Assembly (NCBI GenBank): GCA_030248215.1
Contig: JASANG010003821.1
Span: 124,001-188,000 of the forward strand
Source of the DNA: Enoplolaimus lenunculus
Lineage: Eukaryota > Nematoda > Enoplea > Enoplida > Thoracostomopsidae
Length of the DNA: 64,000 nt
Direction: 5' to 3'
Shown: piece after piece, positions 11,207 to 22,394 of the stretch
How positions within the stretch are numbered: the stretch's first letter is position 1
Layout of the letters: the number at the start of each line of letters is the position of its first letter
Made by a program: the position numbers and the translations under genes
Notes under the pieces: model-generated
The model's input: the letters and a program-made list of their open reading frames with translations, nothing else
Told to the model about the DNA's origin: nothing
Databases searched by the model: none

Positions 11207-12070
11207 TTATTTTCTTTGATTTCTACACGTCGCCGGATACGGTGATCCATCAAAATGATCCGTATCAAACCGAGGTCCATCAGTAGGATTAACCAGCTCC
11301 CTACGGTCAACCACAAATTCTCGACCAATATAGCGGTCATCGATGGTATGCGTCCATTTTTGAGGTTGACCTCCAGCACATTCGTGAACAATTTCAATCG
11401 TGGGATCAATATTGCCGACCAAATCACTTGAGCAACCTTGGAGACTAAAGTAGCCATTCATCGACGTGTATCCGGTGTCCATTATTGTATCACGGCTTAC
11501 TGAAATCAAAAAATTGATCAATAATTTTGCGGTTACGGTACAGAGACATCAATGTAAATTCAAATCAGTTGATTAATCAATTCAGCTAGCGAGTTGGTTA
11601 TTTCTGAATTAATATCAGTAAACATAAACTCACTCTGAGTTGATTTAATTCTCAAGCTGAGTTGAATTGACTCTGGGCGGGTTGGTTAATTAACTCAGAA
11701 TGAATGGAATCAACTCAAAATTCTGAGTTCTGACAGTCCTAACTCAGACTGAGTGATTCAACTCATTCTGAGTTAAAATCAACTCACTGACATTTACAGT
11801 GATGAGTTTAAAAGTCGACCTTTTCATTCGAATAAAATTTAATCAAAATATGGTTGAAATACGATTTTATGAAACTTTTAAGACAATTAAACGATGCTTA
11901 CATCGATTGACATCAATCAAACGGACGCGAACAAACCCATGCCGAGTATAATTTGTCGGGCAGACCACAGATCCGCGGACCCATATACATTCTTTGGCTT
12001 CAGCTTGTGAAATTGCAGTACTGAAAGCGATTGCAGTAGCGATTGCAAATAAAATATTTTTGCAAGTCAT
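11207..12070 (-). CDS. Transthyretin-like (TTL, PF01060) secreted protein, two exons
   Basis: Exons 12070-11902 and 11499-11207 join in phase 1 across GTAAGC...TTTCAG to give 153 residues. Residues 1-25 form a clear signal peptide with a hydrophobic IATAIAFSTAIS core and an AEA cleavage region. The mature part starts with a CIWVRGSVVC strand and then GYTSMNGYFSLQG, the diagnostic TTL turn (Gly-Tyr-Thr-x-x-x-Gly-x-Phe), a conserved region around VHECAGGQPQKW and an FD-containing C-terminus. Length matches the usual 130-160 residues. TTL proteins are small secreted beta-sandwich proteins, very numerous in nematodes; a few bind phosphatidylserine or act in host interaction, but the role of this one is not inferable. 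The single intron contains one arm of a large inverted repeat. Confidence 0.88.
11590..11800 (-). repeat. Family H inverted-repeat arm, right (in ttl intron)
   Basis: It ends GACATTTACAGT, the inverse of the left arm start at 10938. About 200 bases match the left arm in inverted orientation with a few percent mismatches by eye, including the shared run around GGACTGTCAGAACTCAG. Confidence 0.85.
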
Positions 12071-12537
12071 ATTTACGTTATTGGTATACTATAACATTTT
12101 TGAAACAGAATCCGAATTTAAGTTTCTAATAACTTGAGTTGAATCTCGGTAGAGAATTTTATATGCCCGGTTCCGGTTTAGCCGTTCAGATTTGTTTTAC
12201 CGGCGGATGTACTCGCTCTAGTGAAAACTTCTACTACTCTCGAAAAACTTAAACTTAAAGTATAGGTTAACTAAACTTGAATATTTACGTAAAACCGCTC
12301 ACGGACTAATATTAGGGATACGGTCTCCTATTGATTGACACTCAAAATGGGGACCTCCCTCTTATTCGGGTCACCACTGTACAAGGGTTTGCAATGATTT
12401 ATAAGCATCTTTGAAACTTTTCTATGGGGAAGGCCAAAGGTTTCCACAGGGCCTGAGCCTCCCTGGCCGGTCTCTGACTACGAGCCCGATTCAGGCGGAT
12501 TTAGTATTTCTCGGTGCGGGGCTTGTCTTAACTCCCG

Positions 12538-12751
12538 TACACTGCAAAAAATGGTGAGTCAAATTGACTCCCTCCGAAATAGGCTCTACGGGACTACACA
12601 AACTGAGTCAAATTCGACTCCACCAGAGTCAAACGTGCGACTCAGTGAGCCGAATTTGGCTCTGGCGGAGTCGAATTTGACTCAGTTTGTGTAGTCAAGA
12701 AAAGCCTATTTCCGAGAGAGTCAATTTGACTCACCATTTTTTGCAGTGTAC
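12538..12751. repeat. 212-bp near-perfect palindrome (foldback element)
   Basis: The left arm TACACTGCAAAAAATGGTGA is matched by TCACCATTTTTTGCAGTGTA at the right end, and the inversion continues through GAGTCAAATTGACTC and the CACAAACTGAGTCAAATTCG region almost to the centre. RNA from it would fold into one long hairpin. The recurring word is GAGTCAAATT/AATTTGACTC. Confidence 0.9.
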
Positions 12752-13327
12752 AAAACTTCAATTTGGATTAAGTCTGTTAAAATCAAACGCGTAAAATATC
12801 TTGTGTCAGGGCATGGAACAAAACAGAGGTAAAAACACTGAAGCCAGCTCGCGAGCCGAACGAGCGTGACGTCAAACTCAGTTCAGCGTTAAACTCGAAG
12901 GCAAAATGTTAATATCTTAAGTCGAAGAAACACGTCTCAATTTCGACGTCCAAAAATTACCCCAAATTTATAAACAAACTCACTGAACGTAAAAAAACTT
13001 CAACGAAGATACGAAAAAAACACTCACCACAAAATTTGCCGGAACTTCCGCTCAACTTTTAACTCCTAAAAGTCGATATCCGGCCGAAACCAGAAGCACA
13101 TATCCGGTTATACCGCTACAGCAACGTATTAACGATGGCTTTAAATCTTGCAGAAAAGCCGACATAAACAGTATATTTCTGTTATATGCAAACAAGCATT
13201 TTGCTGCAATCTCCAGATAGTAAATTTTGATAAACATCTCGTAGGTTGACGGACGACATTGGTGTCATTGCAAAAGATAAATAAATAACAGAAATTTCAG
13301 TTTCCTATGTTTTGACTGTAGTTTCTG

Positions 13328-13632
13328 CAAGAGTGGATAATGACAAGAGTGTGCAACTCTTGGGTCCCGCATGGTATAAATCACCAGGTGTTATGTTTTT
13401 GAGCGACTCCCCTTTGTTCAGGGGGTGGGTCGCTATCACATGAATACCCCTAAATTAAACTATTTGGGAAGCGTGTTTGACGCCGCGTACATAAAGTGGC
13501 ATGGTCCGCACCGGTTGTACCCCCTCGAAATAAAGGGGGCATAGCAAAAAACGAACGTGTGCCGGGTTATTGTTTTCTATACAAAATGTGCCCAGTTGCA
13601 CACTCTTGTTAAATAGCGATCATCCACTCTTG
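13328..13632 (+). mobile_element. Family E MITE (E1)
   Basis: The ends are CAAGAGTGGATAATGACAAG and the inverse ending CATCCACTCTTG, with ACAAGAGTGTGCAACTC / GTTGCACACTCTTGT sub-terminal inverted repeats. The flanks are GTTTCTG and GTTTCTA, a probable 7-bp target duplication, as for E2. Confidence 0.82.
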
Positions 13633-13721
13633 GTTTCTACTATTAACGACAGTGTTCGAACAAACTGGGACCTCTAAAATACGACAGGGTTGGAATCTAA
13701 CGGTAAACCACTCCGTTCTTT

Positions 13722-13940
13722 AGATGGTCCTTGTACATATCAGAGGCGGAACGTTTTTGTGCAGGACTGTAATAGAATAAGCTTTGACTAATATTTTGCT
13801 ATAAATCATAGGCTTAGGTATAAGCTCACTAGCTTTTTGCTTAGGCTTAGGCTTAGGAATGGGTTCATCTTTACGCTTAAGCTTAAGCTTAGGCTTAGGA
13901 ATATGCTTATGCTGGTGTTCCGGCATTGTTCTATACATGG
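13722..13940 (-). mobile_element. Family B MITE
   Basis: The left end is GGTCCTTGTACATATCAGAG followed by GCGGAACGTTTTTGTG, and the right end GTTCCGGCATTGTTCTATAC. GCTTAGGCTTAGG arrays and two AAGCTTAAGCTTAGG variants sit inside. Confidence 0.75.
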
Positions 13941-14452
13941 ATCCATATGTTACGGAACTGTTCTATACATTTTTATTGCTTTAATATAAATAAAGATTGA
14001 AATTCGAAAAATTACAACTTAAATATGTGATATTAAAGATAGTAAACTGAAATTTTTTCGCTTAAAGATAGTAAACTGAAATTTTTTTGCTTAATGGACA
14101 TGTTTTACATCGATATGCCACCGTAGGTCTAACGTATTAAACTTTCCAAAAATCGCATTAAAAAATCAAATACCGATTACAAGTTTTATGTGTTTTAAAA
14201 CATTTCGTACAGCGCATATTTCATGAGGCGGGGCCCCCCTCAATATTCTTACAAAAAATATGTCTCTAAACCACGAGAATGGAATAGGGACTACTAAAAT
14301 TTGTAAGATGATGGCTAAACTTTCAAGATTTATAATAATCTGCTGGTGTCTCGGGGTCAAAAATAATTTCTTGCTGATTATATACGTTCACAGAGACATT
14401 AGCTTGATACTTGTTTTGCGTCTCGACATGAGTTTATGTCTACTGGAGTAAC

Positions 14453-15254
14453 GGCCCATGTTACTTTAAGGGGCGTCCAGCTTTCTGGTGTGTCTATAAA
14501 ATAGTAAGATTCTAGATTACATTTTTTTTGCTTAGGCTTAGGCTAAGGAACTCATTTTTGCAACGCTTAGACTTAGGCTTAGGCTTAGGAACACATTTTT
14601 GCAACGCTTAGGTTTAGGCTTAGGCTTAGGCTTAGGAACTCATTTTTGCAACGCTTAGGCTTAAGCTTAGGCTTAGGCTTAGGAACTCATTTTTGCAACG
14701 CTTAGGCTTAGGCTTAGGCTTAGGAACACATTTTTGCAACGCTTAGGTTTAGGCTTAGGCTTAGGCTTAGGAACTCATTTTTGCAACGCTTAGGCTTAAG
14801 CTTAGGCTTAGGCTTAGGAACTCATTTTGCAACGCTTAGGCTTAGGCTTAGGCTTAGGAACACATTTTTGCAACGCTTAGGTTTAGGCTTAGGCTTAGGC
14901 TTAGGAACTCATTTTTGCAACGCTTAGGCTTAAGCTTAGGCTTAGGCTTAGGAACTCATTTTTGCAACGCTTAGGCTTAAGCTTAGGCTTAGGCTTAGGA
15001 ACTCATTTTTGCAACGCTTAGGCTTAGGAACACATTTTTGCAACGCTTAGGTTTAGGCTTAGGCTTAGGCTTAGGAACTCATTTTTGCAACGCTTAGGCT
15101 TAAGCTTAGGCTTAGGCTTAGGAACTCATTTTTGCAACGCTTAGGCTTAAGCTTAGGCTTAGGCTTAGGAACTCATTTTTGCAACGCTTAGGCTTAAGCT
15201 TAGGCTTAGGAATACGCTTAATCTACTGTTACGCCCCTTAAAGTAACGTTGGCC
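14453..15254 (-). mobile_element. Family A MITE with hugely expanded TTAGGC array (A3)
   Basis: Standard family A ends, GGCCCATGTTACTTTAAGGG and CCCCTTAAAGTAACGTTGGCC, enclose about 14 copies of a 40-60-bp higher-order unit. Each unit is two to five TTAGGC hexamers followed by AACTCATTTTTGCAACG or AACACATTTTTGCAACG. Other family A copies have only one or two units, so this copy grew by unequal exchange or slippage inside a single MITE. Confidence 0.9.
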
Positions 15255-15558
15255 GGGGTAACAATGAGCCGTACCCAAAGTATATTATTGCTATTCCTGG
15301 TATAGTCATAGTAATGAGGACACGTTGTTATATATAATATATATTTATGTAACATGAATTCTATATGGCTGTTAGACTATTTAGGCTATTTATCAGAGTG
15401 TTAGCCATTTCCAAGGCTTAACCTAATAGCACTGTGGGTTTGTACTTGTTCATTGCTTATACACCGACTCGTTGCCAGATTAACGTATTAGAGATTCAAA
15501 ATATATTTGAAAATGCAACGGGCTCCGCAATTTTTAAGATTTGTTCTTAAAGTTTTTT

Positions 15559-15921
15559 GGCCCATGTAAAGATCAGAGGCGGATAGTGTTTCTGTGGGAC
15601 TGCAATAGAATAAGCTTAACTTTTAGACTACTATTTTGCTTGGCTTATGCTTACGCTTAGGAATATGCTCATTCTTATGCTTATGCTTAGGTTTAGGTTT
15701 AGGCTTAGGCTTAGGAATATGCTCATTCTTATGCTTGTGCATAGGCTTAGGTTTAGGCTTAGGCTTAGGAATATGCTCATTCTTATGCTTATGCTTAGGT
15801 TTAAGCTTAGGCTGAGGCTTAGGAATATGCTCATTCTTATGCTTATGCTTAGGTTTAAGCTTAGGCTGAGGCTTAGGAATATGCTTATACTACTGTTCCG
15901 CCCCTGCTATTTACATTGGCC
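15559..15921 (-). mobile_element. Family B MITE with expanded array
   Basis: It starts GGCCCATGTAAAGATCAGAG and ends TGTTCCGCCCCTGCTATTTACATTGGCC in pieces matching the start inverted. Four copies of a unit AATATGCTCATTCTTATGCT plus TTAGG(C/T) hexamers lie inside. Confidence 0.85.
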
Positions 15922-16413
15922 GCGATATTTTTGAATATTTAAGAATTTTAAGATTGACCAATTGTGTCTTAAAAGCAAAAAAATTGAATTTTTATATAGC
16001 TTTGGTCAGTTTTTTTTTACCTTTTTTGGCTGGAAAACACATTGTAAGACTTCAAATGAAGTTATATATTTGCAGCGTATAATTTTCACCGCGGTAAAGC
16101 CTTGAACACTTGCAAATTCATATGGAATTAATGCCCTGGTTTAGGCTTCCTAACTGATATCAAAACCAAAATTTGGATAAAGATTTAGCACTAAAATGAC
16201 GTTTGGATTCTCGCTAGCTCCGCTCACGAATTTGTTCCCAATTATATCCCGTCCGTCTTTCTTGTAACGACCTTCTGGATTCGCACTGGCTGTGAGGGTA
16301 TGCATTTGTGGACCCATTTGTGTATCCCTCCTGAATCGGCCAGTCCTCAAAAGTTAATCTTTTTTCGCACGTTTGAGATTTTACTTACCGCCTCTGCTTG
16401 CAAATCTGGCTTA

Positions 16414-16868
16414 TACTGTAGTGACCCGAATAAGAGTGTGTGGAGTAATAAGAGGAGAGGGGGTCCCATTTTGAGTCCCAATCAATAGGAGTCCGCATCC
16501 CTAATAACAGTCTGTAAGCGGATAGAGTCCCTAAATCCTATTAATTAGAGTCCGTGAAGGTCAGTTTTTCATAATTGTAGTGCAGAAATGACTCCATGAC
16601 AAATAATTTGAGTTCGAAACTTCAAAGGGGAATTAAATTTTGAAAGTACATTTCTAAGTATAACCTTGTATGATCGCTTAAGCTATTGACACAAGACAAA
16701 TAAACGCTTAATTCATCGAAAAGTTGCAATACCATATATATCAGCAACGAAGGGCGGCGGAGGGCAGGTTAATAATAAATAACAGTCCGTAACCGAATAA
16801 CAATGGGGGTTATCCTCTGGAGAGGCCAAATAAATATCAGTCCCCCTCTTATTCGAGTCCCTACAGTA
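16414..16868 (+). mobile_element. Family C element, complete (C2)
   Basis: Terminal inverted repeats are TACTGTAGTGACCCGAATAA and its inverse ending TCCCTACAGTA. Internal landmarks shared with other copies are AGTCCGTAAGCGGATAGAG-like text, GGCGGCGGAGGGC and CCTCTGGAGAGGCCAAA. At 455 bp it has no open frame of note and is probably non-autonomous. Confidence 0.82.
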
Positions 16869-17034
16869 ATTTGTCTGAAGCCCTTCCACATAGCTTTTAC
16901 TGAACCTTTATCTTTGGTCGGTTTGGCATAACTCGACCAACTAAAATGATGTTTTATTCCTTGTGCTGTGATCAACCTTCAATGGCAAACAATTGAATGT
17001 AGATGGGATTCTTTATGCCACTGAGGTACTATCA

Positions 17035-17140
17035 GGAAAGTAGGTCTAAGCCTCAGCTTAAGCCTAAGCAAAAACATTAGTCTTAAGCTTAATCTGACTC
17101 TATTACAGCCCCGCAGTAAAACGTTCCAGCCCTGTTTTGT
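17035..17140 (+). mobile_element. Family B MITE fragment
   Basis: Only the right half is preserved: CCTCAGCTTAAGCCTAAGC, a TTAGTCTTAAGCTTAATCTG block and GTAAAACGTTCCAGCCCTG. The left terminal repeat is not recognisable. Confidence 0.55.
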
Positions 17141-19376
17141 CCCCCTTCACATTTAAAGAAATACCGCTAATATGGTTAGCCTGAGCACTAATTGTTTTAC
17201 AGTGGTTAGCCACCGGAGCAAATATTATATATATCCAGTGAGCTAATGCGACCCTAAACTACTAAAAAATGTTTAGTACAATAAATGGTTTAAAAGGTTA
17301 GTTTTTTTACCTAATTCCGGGTTAATTTCGTGCCAGGAAGTGCTGTGCTTGTTTATAATAAACACATGTGCTCTAATAGAACATTTCGCATGAGCCGTTT
17401 GATCTGCAACTGCATTATGTGCAGTAAAGTATGCCGCTTAGTTGTAATTTTGTCAGTTCCACGTTACCATTGGTTTGGATTGCACACGAAATGCGCGTTC
17501 TGTTCTGTTTTTCGCTGGACACAATAGATTATCACAATAACTCTGAGTGGACACAATTTTTAAGCTAGCTACCGCGTCCATGGATAGTGTTCATTTTCAA
17601 AGACGTGTTCACATTTTGTTCTTCTATTCGGAATAACGTTTGCTTACAAATTATAAATATTTCTCTAAATTTGATAGGTTTTCAAAATTTGAATTTCCCG
17701 CCAAAATGTAACCTTTCCCGCCAAAATTTGAATTTTCTCGCCAAAATTCGAGTGTTTGGGTAACATGGACGAATCAAGGCTTATCAAGCGTCAAAGCTCT
17801 GTGACAAAAGATCACGACTGAAACGAGTAAGAAGTCGAACATATATAATTAGTACTAAATGTTAATTGCAACTGCCATAAAGCGTTTCTTGGTCCATAGA
17901 TTGGAGTCTGGGGGACGTCTAGACCCCTGACACATCCCGTATATCCGCCTGTGTTTATACTTTAAAACCCGTTCAATATTTTAAGTTTCGCTATTTTAGC
18001 GAGATGTGTTCTCGCATAGAGTATAACAGAATTGAATGACAAAAACTCGCTGATAGCGGTTCAAAGCTAAGCTTTGCGGCTTTATTAACATCACCGGCTG
18101 TTACGCTTGATTCTGGGTCGCCCTATTTAAAAGTTGGCCATCAAGTTTGAATAAGCGGTTACGTAATGTTGGCAATTATGGATGTAAGCTTTAGCTGAAA
18201 CGTATATTTCGATACCAGCTTTTCCTTGGTCGCGGTTTAAACTGGTTGAAAATGAACGCAAGTATGCAGGACGGCTTGTGATTTTGATGTTGAATTTTAC
18301 ACGTTTTGCACTTTTTGTGGCAGTTTTGTGTAGTTTCGGCTCGCTCCGCCACTACGACTTTTTTCACTTGTAACATAAAAATGTTTTGTTGTCCTGGTTT
18401 AAAAACGCGTTTCTAGTGCGAGAATTTTTCGTCAAATTTTGCGGTATGTTTTCCAGGATTCTGCCGCTTTCATGCATCCCCTGTACAATTGGAGAGATAC
18501 TAAGCAGGATGGAGGGGCTGCCGCCTCCTAAGCTGACATGCACTGAGCAGTTTGTTTTTGAAAGAGATAAAATTACTGAAATAGATTTGATCTGGTTTAT
18601 TGTGTAAGTGTAAGAACCGCTTAGTGCTGTAGGCTTTGAGGGCGGCAACCCCTTATCCTGCTTAGTATTCTTTCAAATCGCAGGCGGTTCAGTGGAGCTG
18701 CAGCCTCACTGAAACCCAAATTTGGATGCGGGGATAAACTTTTCCACTGTGGGAAGAAACTACAAAAGTGCTATTTTTTTACGGTTTTAAACTTTTTAGC
18801 TTATAAAATGATTTCATTCGCATTAAAATTTTTTGTTAAAAACAATAAAATTAATACGAACAAAATCACTTTAAACTAAAAACAAGTTGACTTTGTGGAA
18901 CTATGGCGAAATTATGGTTTCTAGTGGCAAGCAAATCCTAGGAGCTCACGGAGCTTGATCCCAATACTTGCTTTAGTCTACGAGAAACTGGAACGGTCCT
19001 AAAAGTAACACGATCCGAAAATAATATTTGAACATTTGCTCATTATTAATGCTTTACATTATTATTATTATTATTACTATTATTATTATTATTAATTAAT
19101 TAATTAATGTTTATGTCGACACAGAAATGATACGAAGCAATGATGAATATGGCAACAGCAAGGTAAACACTTTTATGCTGACAGAGCTGCGTGTTAGCAT
19201 TACATTTTCTGTATTTTTGTAATCAGGTATTAAATTTTGTGCCCTGTTCGCATTGCGAATTTGATCCATATGACCGGTATGACGTCAATTCGTCGCCCGA
19301 CAACTTGTAATTTGAAATTACATCTACAAGACAATTCGTCATCTTCATTTAGCTTAGGCTTAGGCTTAGTTTTATC

Positions 19377-19712
19377 AACAGTGGATGATCACTCTTTATA
19401 ACAAGAGTGTGCAACTGGGTACATTCTGTGTATTATATAAAGAATGTACCAGTACGCGTTGCATTTTTGTTCGACCCCCCCTCAATCAGGGGGTTTAAGC
19501 AAGAGATTAACAGTATGCTTCAGTACACCTACCCTCTCCCTTAACCAAGGGGGTACAATTTGCTCCTAGCATTACTACGATATAAAACTGCATACAGACC
19601 CCCTAAACAAGGGGGGTAGGCCAAAAACGCACCGCGTGCCGGGTACATTCTTTAATACACAGAATGCACCCAGTTGCACACTCTTGTTATAAAGAGTGAT
19701 CATCCAGTCTTG
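19377..19712 (+). mobile_element. Family E MITE (E2)
   Basis: The sequence between CAACAGTGGATGATCACTC and the inverse ending CATCCAGTCTTG has about 60-bp inverted ends that include ACAAGAGTGTGCAACTGGGT. Flanks are GTTTTAT on both sides (7-bp duplication). The core carries CCCCCC(T)CAATCAGGGGG-type palindromes. Confidence 0.85.
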
Positions 19713-20099
19713 GTTTTATTAATAGCCTTTAGGATTCTGTTGGGCACCAAGTTGTGTGGCGATTATTAATTGTCGTAGTAAATAATGTATCATAATGGCG
19801 TTGATTTACTACATTTTGCAATGCCTCTTTGATCCGATATATTATTCGTTTGTGTTGCTTGTGTTTACTGTTGCCGTGACAGAGCTGAGTTGAAAGTATA
19901 CGCAATTTTTATTGACTCAAATACAGGTCTAATTTTACATCTGATGAACTGCTATGCAATTCCTGCAGCGTTAAAAATGGCACCGTTGAACTCAACGCGT
20001 CGAAATTTATAACATGAACTATTTTAATTAAATTCCTAGGGGGGTTCATATTCCGCACCTCCGCCAAATATACTTATATATTATGTTCCCGACCATTGC

Positions 20100-20195
20100 A
20101 TCATATACACATATAACATATATTTATACATATATATGTATGTATAAATATATATAATATATATGTATATAAATATATATAAATATATATAGGTA
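20100..20195. repeat. AT-rich low-complexity tract
   Basis: Runs of TATATA and ATATAAATATATAT with no array order. It also creates spurious Tyr/Ile-rich open frames. Confidence 0.8.
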
Positions 20196-20632
20196 AATAT
20201 ACCAATTTCACTTTCGAAATTGTGTCATAAAGATAAGTAAACAACAACACAATGATGACTCCTTGGTAACCATGCGAGCCGAGTCGTAGTTTACTGCATT
20301 TATCGCCAGTTCGCAAGTGGCATACAGGCGTTTAGTGTTCTCTATAGAATGTTCTATGTTTAGCTTTGAATTTTAGTTTCTAAAGTGTTTAAGTTAGTGG
20401 AATTAGAAAATGCGTCTATATTTAAACTCTCATTGCAAGCATACAGCTTCACAACCTGGAATTGGTAATCTGTAAGTGGCATATGATATACAAAATTTCA
20501 TAATATTTGGCCGTAGAATTTGTTACAGTGGTTGGAAAAAAATTTCGAGCATCGCGTAGGCGTATTTTGAGTAGTTTTGCGGGTAACGTATAGGCTCATC
20601 TCGTCTACGGTTACAAAGTTTGCGGCGAATGC

Positions 20633-20824
20633 TAGTTTAAGGGGCGTAACAGTCGATTAAGCGTATATTCCTAAGCCTAAGCTTAAGCGTTACAAAAACG
20701 TATTTCTTAGTTTAAACCTACGCTTATAAGCGAATGCCTAAGTAAAAAAATGTAATATAGAATCTAATCCTACACTTTTATAGACCCACCAGAAACCTGG
20801 GCGCCCCTTAAAGTAACATGGGCC
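20633..20824 (+). mobile_element. Family A MITE
   Basis: The sequence runs from TAGTTTAAGGGGCGTAACAG to GCCCCTTAAAGTAACATGGGCC in segments, with CCTAAGC hexamers and the TGTAATATAGAATCTAATCC block. The left terminus is slightly trimmed. Confidence 0.8.
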
Positions 20825-20956
20825 AAGTTAGCTGTACCTCGACAAAGAAGTATCCAAATTGTAAGAAAATGAATAGGGGCATCCTCAAAGGTGACCGATG
20901 CTCACGCCCCCACTTCTGTTTTACTGAAATGGGTTCGTAAACATAGCGAAAATTTA

Positions 20957-21398
20957 GTGACCCGAAAAAGTGTGAGGACTGATATTTATTTTGCCTTTCC
21001 AGAGATTACCCCCTGCTGGCTATTCGAATCCGGACTGTTATTTATGTTTTGATCCAGCTCCAACTATTTGGACCACACACGTTTAAGTTTTATACAAGCC
21101 ATTCTCTACGGTTTAGGTTCATTTAGGAATGTACTTTCAAAACTTAAGTACGCTGCACAAATATAGGTAAACATTGTTATTTTGAGTTATGAGTCAAATT
21201 CTGTACTGAACTTAAGGTCCATGAAGCACTAGTAATGCGATCTCATTAGGGCAATTAAGGTCTAATCTATTATATAATTTTGAACAATATCAATTTTTGC
21301 GGACTCTAATCAAGGGAATAGACTCCTATTGATTCAGACTTTAAATGTGAACTCCAACCTCGTTTTACTTCGCCCCTGTTATTCGGGTCACTACAGTA
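20957..21398 (-). mobile_element. Family C element (C3)
   Basis: It starts GTGACCCGAAAAAGTGTGAG and ends TTATTCGGGTCACTACAGTA. Internally it follows C2 in reverse, with a degraded middle. Confidence 0.75.
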
Positions 21399-21504
21399 GC
21401 CAAGATTTCGAGTGGGCATAGCGTCATGTTAAAATGATTGCTAGTGATTGTAACAAGGGCGATATGTCTTCTTCCTTCTTTGTATCGGGAAGGTTTTATC
21501 CTAA

Positions 21505-21753
21505 GGGTTGCGCTATACTTTTGTTAACGTCCGGCGCCGTCTATCACCCGTCCCAGCGCCGTCAGTCACCGTCCGTCAAACGTAAGGTGCCGTCCGTGCC
21601 GTGCGTCACCCGTACGGCCGCCATCCGTCACCGTCGAGCACCCGTACGACGCCGTCCGTCATCGTACGGTGTCGTACGCAAATAACGCACGTACGATACC
21701 GTGTAGTGACGGGCAGTGACCGACAGCTCCGCACGACAAGCATAGCGCAACCC
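21505..21753 (+). mobile_element. Family G Harbinger-like GC-rich MITE (G1)
   Basis: Terminal repeats are GGGTTGCGCTATACTTTTGT and its inverse ending TAGCGCAACCC; both flanks are TAA (21502-21504 and 21754-21756). A 3-bp TAA duplication is the PIF/Harbinger pattern. The core is a GC-rich field of CCGTCACCGTCCGTC variants, very unlike the AT-rich surroundings. Confidence 0.8.
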
Positions 21754-21969
21754 TAAAGCCGGCTAAAAGTGCGTTTTTTCTTGTTTCTCCAAAAATTTCA
21801 CGAGCCTATGCTTCTATCGTACCCTTTGTATGCACCTTTGTTCGTTTCTCCCAATAATTCACAAATTTAGATGAAAAATTTCACATAAATAATTTTAACC
21901 CTTTTTAACATGAATATTTTCTGGGCATACGAGACATCATTTTCAGCCATTGTTACTTTATAACTGTAA

Positions 21970-22113
21970 CGGTTGCGCTATATTTGTCGAGCGGCGCAGT
22001 CCGGCGCCGTCCGTCACTGTTCGTCACTACACGGCGTCGTACGTGAGTTATTTGCGTACGATACTGCACGGTGACGGACGGCGCCGGACGTCAACGAAAG
22101 TATAGCGCAACCC
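21970..22113 (+). mobile_element. Family G Harbinger-like GC-rich MITE (G2)
   Basis: It runs from CGGTTGCGCTATATTTGTCG to AAGTATAGCGCAACCC, again between TAA flanks. Shorter than G1, with fewer core repeats. Confidence 0.78.
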
Positions 22114-22123
22114 TAACTGTAGC

Positions 22124-22394
22124 TTAACCCTTTCTCACATGAATATTTTCTATTTCCCCTGAGACCTACTTTTATGCTAGGATTCGAACTCCAGTGACTG
22201 GAGTGGGAGGCGTATACCATCACCATTCAGCTATAGGAGCTTGACGCTCGAGCCCGAGGGGGCTCTCACGTCTTGTGGTGATTTAGTACTATGTATACGT
22301 GTTACAATTGTTAAACACGGTGCGAGATATATTATTTAACGCATATGCACTGCGCAGAGTTGCCTATAGGCAACTCAATGTGAGAAGGAGTTAT
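22124..22394 (-). mobile_element. Family D piggyBac-like MITE with tRNA-like core (D2)
   Basis: Ends TTAACCCTTTCTCACATGAA and AATGTGAGAAGGAGTTA are inverted repeats inside a TTAA-type site, the piggyBac pattern of a TTAA target followed by CCC. On the minus strand the core includes CTCCTATAGCTGAATGGTGA (box A region) and a box B-like GAGTTCGAATCC, i.e. a Pol III tRNA-like promoter. Confidence 0.82.

Noticed and set aside
11101..11457. 118-residue minus-strand frame overlapping the TTL exon
   Set aside because: It is the wrong frame of TTL exon 2 running into the inverted-repeat arm.
15631..15934. Open frames of LSLSLSLN / LRFRLRLRN repeats
   Set aside because: They are translations of TTAGGC hexamers inside family B elements; the same happens at 25857-26196.
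16150..16400. Minus-strand frame with HTLTASANPEGRYKKDG and a GTAAGT nearby
   Set aside because: Two competing frames, no recognised family, and the supposed upstream exon overlaps a family C terminal repeat. Possibly an old gene fragment.
21434..21685. Arg/Pro/Ser-rich frame of 83 residues
   Set aside because: It is the translation of the GC-rich core of G1.
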